A model generated the notes under the pieces. It saw only the letters and a list, made by a program, of their open reading frames with translations. It had not been told where the DNA came from and searched no databases. The position numbers were made by a program, and so were the translations under genes. A DNA stretch of 64,000 nt from JBEOJY01 sp040275305 (lineage in GTDB: Bacteria; Pseudomonadota; Alphaproteobacteria; UBA9219). Numbering within the stretch: position 1 is the stretch's first letter; each line of letters begins with the position of its first letter. The stretch covers positions 1 through 64,000 of the forward strand of contig JBEOJY010000005.1 of NCBI GenBank assembly GCA_040275305.1, written 5' to 3'. Of the stretch, positions 59,367 to 64,000 are shown in pieces.

Positions 59367-60242
59367 ATGGCGCGCATTCGGCGGCATTCTCTTCGCGGCA
59401 GCGTGAGACAAAATGTCTCCGTGCGCATGTCCGCGCGCGGCAGGACGCGATTGGGCGCAATCATTGGATACGCGGTCGTGGGGGTATCCGCGTTGACGAT
59501 CTTTGTGATTGCCCTGTGGCTGTGGCGGATCGGGTGGCCTCAACATCAGGTCGAGCGGACGCGGGACGCGCTGTTACGCGCTACTGCCGATGCGCGTTTC
59601 GCGGTCGGGGATATTGTCGTTGAAGGGCGTAGCCAACTGGATCGCGAGCAACTGTTGGACGTGTTGGGCCTGTCGCGCGGCGCGCCGATATTGGATTTTA
59701 ATCCCGCTGCCGCGCGCGCACGGATTCTGGCTTTGCCGTGGGTTGCCGAAGTTCGGGTGGAGCGTAAGCTTCCCGATTCGGTTCGCGTCGTTCTTCAGGA
59801 ACGCAAACCTTTGGCTCGTTGGCAATATAGTGGGCGCCTCAGCGTCATTGACGAGGAGGGACGGGAGTTGCAGGAGGCTAAACCGGAAGCGTTCGCCACA
59901 TTGCCCTTGATCGTGGGCGCTGGCGCTCCTGAGGCCGCGCATGATTTGTTTGAAGCCTTGCGAAACCACCCGCGCGTATTGGAGCTTGTAACGGCAGCGA
60001 CGCGCGTGGGGGAAAGAAGATGGGATCTTTACCTGCAATCCGGCGTCGCGGTCAAGCTTCCGGAGGAAGGATTGTCGGCGGCGCTTTCGCGTCTGTCGGG
60101 AATCATCGAGAAAAAAACTCTTATCGAGCGAGAGGTTAAGGTAATCGACTTGCGTTTGACGGATCGTCTGATTATCCAGTCGGATGTCCCGGTCACGACC
60201 GATTCCTTTCCTCCTTCCCAGACCGGGGAAAATCGCCCATGA
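59367..60242 (+). CDS. ftsQ: Cell division protein FtsQ
   Basis: 291 aa from ATG 59367; the frame reaches a TTG at 59337, and neither start has a strong ribosome site. A cytoplasmic Arg-rich N-terminus precedes one membrane segment (about residues 28-50), a POTRA domain (FAVGDIVVEGRSQLDREQLL, ILDFNPAAARARILALPWVAEV) and the FtsQ domain (WDLYLQSGVAVKLPEEGL). FtsQ links early and late divisome proteins. It overlaps ftsA by ATGA. The usual upstream ddl or murB is absent. Confidence 0.9.
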   Translation: MARIRRHSLRGSVRQNVSVRMSARGRTRLGAIIGYAVVGVSALTIFVIALWLWRIGWPQHQVERTRDALLRATADARFAVGDIVVEGRSQLDREQLLDVLGLSRGAPILDFNPAAARARILALPWVAEVRVERKLPDSVRVVLQERKPLARWQYSGRLSVIDEEGRELQEAKPEAFATLPLIVGAGAPEAAHDLFEALRNHPRVLELVTAATRVGERRWDLYLQSGVAVKLPEEGLSAALSRLSGIIEKKTLIEREVKVIDLRLTDRLIIQSDVPVTTDSFPPSQTGENRP

Positions 60243-61585
60243 AAAATCTCGCTGCTTGGCTATTGGCAAAATCGCGCGCGTCGAAGGGCGAAGCGTATGC
60301 GGCGCTTGACGTCGGCACGAGCAAAATCGCTTGCTTTATCGCGCGGTGCGACGAGGAAGGCAGGCCGCGCGTGATTGGCGTCGGGCATCAGCTCGCGGAG
60401 GGCATGCGCGGCGGTTCGGTGTCGGACATGGAGGCTTTGCAGAACGCGATCGGTTCGGCCGTCGCGACGGCGGAGCAAATGGCGGGCGAGACCATAGACC
60501 GCGTGACGGTGAACGTCGCCGGGGCGCAGCTTAAGTCGCAGATGGTCAATATCGAGTTGCCACTTAATGGGCGCGAGATCAACGATAACGATCTGCAACG
60601 CATTTTGGCGCAGGCGCAGGCGATGGCGCCTGAAGACGTTCAGGGCCATGCGCTGGAGCTTATTCACACGCTGCCTGTGCATTACGCCTTGGACGGACAG
60701 AAGGGGATTCGCGATCCGGTCGGCATGACGGGCAATACGCTGCAGGCGCAGATGCATCTTGTTTCTTCGACTTTCGGTCCAGCGCGCACGTTGGTGACGG
60801 CGGTGGCGCGTTGCCATCTGACGGTCGACAAGTTGGTTGCGGCGCCTTATGCGAGCGGACTGGCCTGTCTTGTCGAAGACGAGATGGATCTTGGCTGCCT
60901 TGTGATCGACATGGGGGCTGGCACGACGAGCCTTGCGGTGTTTTTTGACGGGAATGTTGTGCACACCGAGGGGATTGCCGTCGGTGGTGGGCATGTCACG
61001 AGCGATATCGCGCGCGGTCTTACGACTTCGATGGCGCAGGCTGAGCGGCTTAAAACTCTTTACGGCAATGCGGTACCGAGCGCGATGGATGAACGCGAGA
61101 TGCTTAACGTGCCTTTGGTCGGCGAGGAAGGCCCAGAAAACGCCAATCAGATTCCTAAATCGCATTTGATCCGCATTATCCAGCCACGACTTGAAGAGAT
61201 TTTCGAGATGGTGCGCTCGCGCATGGAGCGTGGAGGATTTCAGGAGCAAGCCGGAAGGCGCGTCGTGTTGACGGGCGGCGCAAGCCAGCTTACAGGCGCG
61301 CGCGAGATGGCTCAGAAGATTTTGGACAGGCAAGTGCGGTTGGGGCGGCCCTTGCGCGTGGCGCGTTCGATGCCGCGCGAGATTTCGGGCAGGGTTGCGA
61401 GCGGGGGAGTATCCGCGACGGGTTTGGCCGAGGCGACGTCGGGGCCCGCTTTCGCGACGACGGCGGGGCTTCTTGCCGTTGCGATGCAGCCAGATCTGGC
61501 GGCTATGGGCGGCTTTTTCGGCGAGCTGACCGGGGGAGGCAATCCCTTGTCGAAGGTTATGCAGTGGTTAAAGCAGAATATGTGA
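60239..61585 (+). CDS. ftsA: Cell division protein FtsA
   Basis: 448 aa actin-fold ATPase that tethers FtsZ to the membrane. Phosphate 1 region YAALDVGTSKIACFIARCDE, the 1C subdomain HTLPVHYALDGQKGIRDPVG, phosphate 2 CLVIDMGAGTTSLAVFF, and adenosine motif VVLTGGASQLTGA are present. The last residues (PLSKVMQWLKQNM) form an amphipathic membrane-targeting helix. ftsZ, normally next, is replaced by a tRNA gene and purL. Confidence 0.95.
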   Translation: MKNLAAWLLAKSRASKGEAYAALDVGTSKIACFIARCDEEGRPRVIGVGHQLAEGMRGGSVSDMEALQNAIGSAVATAEQMAGETIDRVTVNVAGAQLKSQMVNIELPLNGREINDNDLQRILAQAQAMAPEDVQGHALELIHTLPVHYALDGQKGIRDPVGMTGNTLQAQMHLVSSTFGPARTLVTAVARCHLTVDKLVAAPYASGLACLVEDEMDLGCLVIDMGAGTTSLAVFFDGNVVHTEGIAVGGGHVTSDIARGLTTSMAQAERLKTLYGNAVPSAMDEREMLNVPLVGEEGPENANQIPKSHLIRIIQPRLEEIFEMVRSRMERGGFQEQAGRRVVLTGGASQLTGAREMAQKILDRQVRLGRPLRVARSMPREISGRVASGGVSATGLAEATSGPAFATTAGLLAVAMQPDLAAMGGFFGELTGGGNPLSKVMQWLKQNM

Positions 61586-61616
61586 GTTTTTGGGAGGATT
61601 TTGTCTTCTGCGACAC

Positions 61617-61644
61617 TTGAATTGCTCACGTTATGTGCTAATAA
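61617..61644 (+). promoter_or_regulatory. Probable promoter of tRNA-Gly
   Basis: TTGAAT (61617-61622) and TAATAA (61639-61644) are 16 bases apart and about 45 bases upstream of the tRNA. The hexamers are moderate matches to sigma-70. The stretch lies in the 100-base gap after ftsA. Confidence 0.4.
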
Positions 61645-61687
61645 CCATGGCCGGAGCGGACAGAGCAAGCGGTTGATCGCTCTTCAT

Positions 61688-61761
<74 letters not shown>

Positions 61762-61812
61762 ATTTTTTTTATTTCAGACATCATGTGTTTCTTGAAAGGT
61801 TGACGCAAGCCA

Positions 61813-64000
61813 ATGGCAACCAGCGCTTCTCCTGCTTCCACGTTTATGAACGATCCCGACGAGTTGAGCCGGTTTCTTGCCGATCATGGCATGTCGCGTG
61901 ACGAATATGACGTGTTGCTGCGCGTGCTGGGACGCGAGCCGAGCAAGGCCGAGGCGGGAGTCACGGCGGCGATGTGGTCGGAGCATTGTTCGTACAAGTC
62001 GACGCGCGTGTGGCTTAAGCAGCTTCCGACCAAGGGACCGCAGGTGATTTGCGGGCCCGGCGAGAATGCGGGCGTGATCGACATTGGGGACGGGCTGGCG
62101 GCGATTTTTAAGATCGAGAGCCATAACCACCCTTCGTTCATCGAGCCATATCAGGGCGCGGCGACTGGCGTAGGCGGCATTTTGCGCGATGTGTTCACGA
62201 TGGGCGCGAGGCCTATCGCCAATCTCAACGCGCTGCGTTTCGGCGATGTCAAACATCCAAAGACTCGTTCGCTTGTGTCGGGCGTGGTCGCGGGGATTGG
62301 CGGTTACGGCAACTGCATGGGCGTTCCGACTGTCGGCGGCGAGACGAATTTTCATGTGAGCTATAACGGGAATTGCCTTGTCAATGCCATGACGGTGGGC
62401 ATTGCAGACAGAAACCGCATTTTCTATTCACGCGCGGCAGGCATCGGGAATCCGGTTGTTTATGTTGGTTCTAAGACCGGACGCGACGGGATCAAGGGCG
62501 CGACGATGGCTTCTGGCGAGTTCAATGCCGATGCCGAGAGCAAGCGGCCTACGGTGCAGGTGGGCGATCCGTTCACCGAGAAGCTTTTGATGGAAGCCTG
62601 TCTTGAGTTGATGGCGACGGACGCGATTGTCTCGATACAGGATATGGGCGCGGCGGGGCTGACCTCCTCGGCGGTCGAGATGGCCTCGAAGGGCGGGCTT
62701 GGCATTGCGCTTGACCTCGACAAGGTGCCGCTGCGCGAAGATGGCATGGATGCTTACGAGATTATGCTGTCGGAGAGTCAGGAGCGGATGCTTTTGGTTC
62801 TGAAGCCGGAACGCGAGGCTGAGGCTGCCAAGATTTTTGAGAAGTGGGAGCTGGATTTTTCGATCATCGGCAGACTAACCGACACAGGGCGGATCGTTTG
62901 CTCTCGGCATGGCGCGGTCGAGGTCGATATTCCGGTTGGGCCGCTGGTCGAGCAATCGCCTTTATATAATCGTCCGTGGGAGCCGACTGCGGCGCAGCCC
63001 GTGGTTTCAGCAACGGCCTATCCTTTGCCGATCGGACAGACGCCGCTCGCTGTTCTTGAACAGCTGATGGCGTCGCCGGATTTGTGTTCGCGTCGCTGGA
63101 TTTGGGAGCAGTATGACAGCCTCGTCAACGCCGATACGGCGATTGGGCCGGGAGGCGACGCGGCGGTTGTGCGCGTGCGCGATACGAACAAGGCGCTTGC
63201 GATGACGGTCGATTGCTCGCCGCGTTATTGCGCGGCGGATCCGGTGATGGGCGGCAGGCAGGCGGTGGTCGAGACGTGGCGCAATATTTGCGCGGTTGGC
63301 GCGAAGCCACTGGCGATCACCGACAATATGAATTTCGGGAACCCGGAAAAGCCGCTTATCATGGGGCAGTTCGTTGGCGCTGTGCAGGGAATTAAAGACG
63401 CTTGCTTGGCGCTTGATTATCCGGTGGTGTCGGGCAATTGCAGCCTTTACAACGAGACGAATGGCAGCCCGATTTTGCCTGCTCCAGTGATTGGGGGCGT
63501 TGGTGTGCTGGACGATGTGGCGCTGACGACGACGATCGCGTTCAAGGCCGATGGCGAGGAGATTTACCTGATCGGCGAGACGAAGGGACATATTGGGCAG
63601 TCTTTGTACTTGCGCGAGATCCATGGCAAGGAAGAAGGCGCGCCTCCGCCCGTAGACCTTCAGGCCGAGCGTAAGCACGGCGAATTCGTCCGCGCGTTAA
63701 TTGCTAGCCGTAAAATTACGGCGTGCCACGATGTGTCGGATGGCGGGTTGCTGGTCGCGCTGGCGGAGATGGCTTTGGCCGGAGAACGCGGGTGCGCATT
63801 GGACGATCTGATTCAGGAATGCGGTCCGGCAGGATTGTGGTTTGGCGAGGATCAAGGGCGCTACGTTATCACGACTCGCGACGGTCATTGGTTGGAACAA
63901 CGCGCGAAATCGGTAGGCATTCCTTTGATGCGTCTCGGCCAAGCGCAGGGATTGGCGATCACGTTGAAGGGCTGCGGCGCGCTTGATCTCGCGCAGTTGC
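61813..64000 (+). CDS. purL: Phosphoribosylformylglycinamidine synthase subunit PurL (3' end cut by window)
   Basis: 729 residues are visible from ATG 61813 and the frame runs off the window, so only the last few residues are probably missing (family ~730-760 aa). This is the short PurL form that needs PurS and PurQ. It shows MWSEHCSYKSTRVWLKQLP (with the catalytic His), FKIESHNHPSFIEPYQGAAT, NALRFGDVKHP, the GNCMGVPTVGGETNF site and a second AIRS domain (GPGGDAAVVRVRDTNKALA). It converts FGAR to FGAM in purine synthesis. It is just downstream of the tRNA-Gly gene. Confidence 0.94.
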   Translation, partial: MATSASPASTFMNDPDELSRFLADHGMSRDEYDVLLRVLGREPSKAEAGVTAAMWSEHCSYKSTRVWLKQLPTKGPQVICGPGENAGVIDIGDGLAAIFKIESHNHPSFIEPYQGAATGVGGILRDVFTMGARPIANLNALRFGDVKHPKTRSLVSGVVAGIGGYGNCMGVPTVGGETNFHVSYNGNCLVNAMTVGIADRNRIFYSRAAGIGNPVVYVGSKTGRDGIKGATMASGEFNADAESKRPTVQVGDPFTEKLLMEACLELMATDAIVSIQDMGAAGLTSSAVEMASKGGLGIALDLDKVPLREDGMDAYEIMLSESQERMLLVLKPEREAEAAKIFEKWELDFSIIGRLTDTGRIVCSRHGAVEVDIPVGPLVEQSPLYNRPWEPTAAQPVVSATAYPLPIGQTPLAVLEQLMASPDLCSRRWIWEQYDSLVNADTAIGPGGDAAVVRVRDTNKALAMTVDCSPRYCAADPVMGGRQAVVETWRNICAVGAKPLAITDNMNFGNPEKPLIMGQFVGAVQGIKDACLALDYPVVSGNCSLYNETNGSPILPAPVIGGVGVLDDVALTTTIAFKADGEEIYLIGETKGHIGQSLYLREIHGKEEGAPPPVDLQAERKHGEFVRALIASRKITACHDVSDGGLLVALAEMALAGERGCALDDLIQECGPAGLWFGEDQGRYVITTRDGHWLEQRAKSVGIPLMRLGQAQGLAITLKGCGALDLAQL

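Overview
This window reads as a chromosome segment of a free-living, flagellated, PHA-metabolising alphaproteobacterium. The base composition is moderately GC-rich. Alphaproteobacterial markers include a DivL-type pseudokinase with Tyr in place of the phospho-accepting His, a TsaE-AmgK fusion, an ATP12 chaperone, the rpsF-rpsR-DUF2232-rplI cluster, AddAB instead of RecBCD, and an intracellular PHA depolymerase plus a phasin. I cannot assign an order or genus from sequence alone.

Layout. 1-540: unassigned, possibly a structured RNA. 541-4688: divL and a tsaE-amgK fusion. 4973-5581: an orphan gene. 5597-12778 (minus): purB, rpsF, rpsR, DUF2232 protein, rplI, rpsB, tsf, pyrH, a translation and nucleotide block with candidate r-protein leader structures. 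12932-19174: a small secreted protein, nadE, phaZ, and a minus-strand group of rsmE, an NrdG-type activase and a periplasmic protein. 19414-32453: prs, ferredoxin reductase and ferredoxin, rluC, an AsmA-like protein, ATP12, divergent pyrB/pyrC, rplY, pth, a HAD phosphatase, ychF and yebC. 32532-36531 (minus): a five-gene cluster that looks like a divergent functional-amyloid (Fap-type) secretion operon. 37321-41080 (minus): flgE-flgK-flgL behind a clear sigma-54 promoter. 42037-46713: a membrane-anchored MurF-like ligase, alpha/beta hydrolase and VanX-like dipeptidase, divergent from a Ddl-like ligase. 46718-57160: lptD, then murU-addB-addA and trxA. 57200-58977: a glycosyltransferase and a phasin. 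59367-61585: ftsQ-ftsA without ddl or ftsZ beside them. 61688-64000: tRNA-Gly(TCC) and most of purL.

The most interesting part is 32472-36700. Its order is: secreted DSFN/DSYN-repeat protein, small secreted protein, periplasmic C39 peptidase, second secreted protein, and an outer-membrane barrel with an N-terminal coiled coil. This parallels the fapC/fapB-D-E-F arrangement of Pseudomonas. Both smaller secreted proteins carry a bacteriocin-like Gly-Gly motif after the Sec signal peptide, so a periplasmic double-glycine maturation step is a concrete hypothesis. A strong hairpin after the first gene could set a high ratio of fibre subunit to secretion machinery.

The second theme is non-coding mobile sequence. 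Three families of MITE-like elements with terminal inverted repeats, plus two families of palindromic repeats, occupy most intergenic gaps. One element end supplies the stop codons of pyrB and addA. One GC-rich palindrome lies in frame inside murU.
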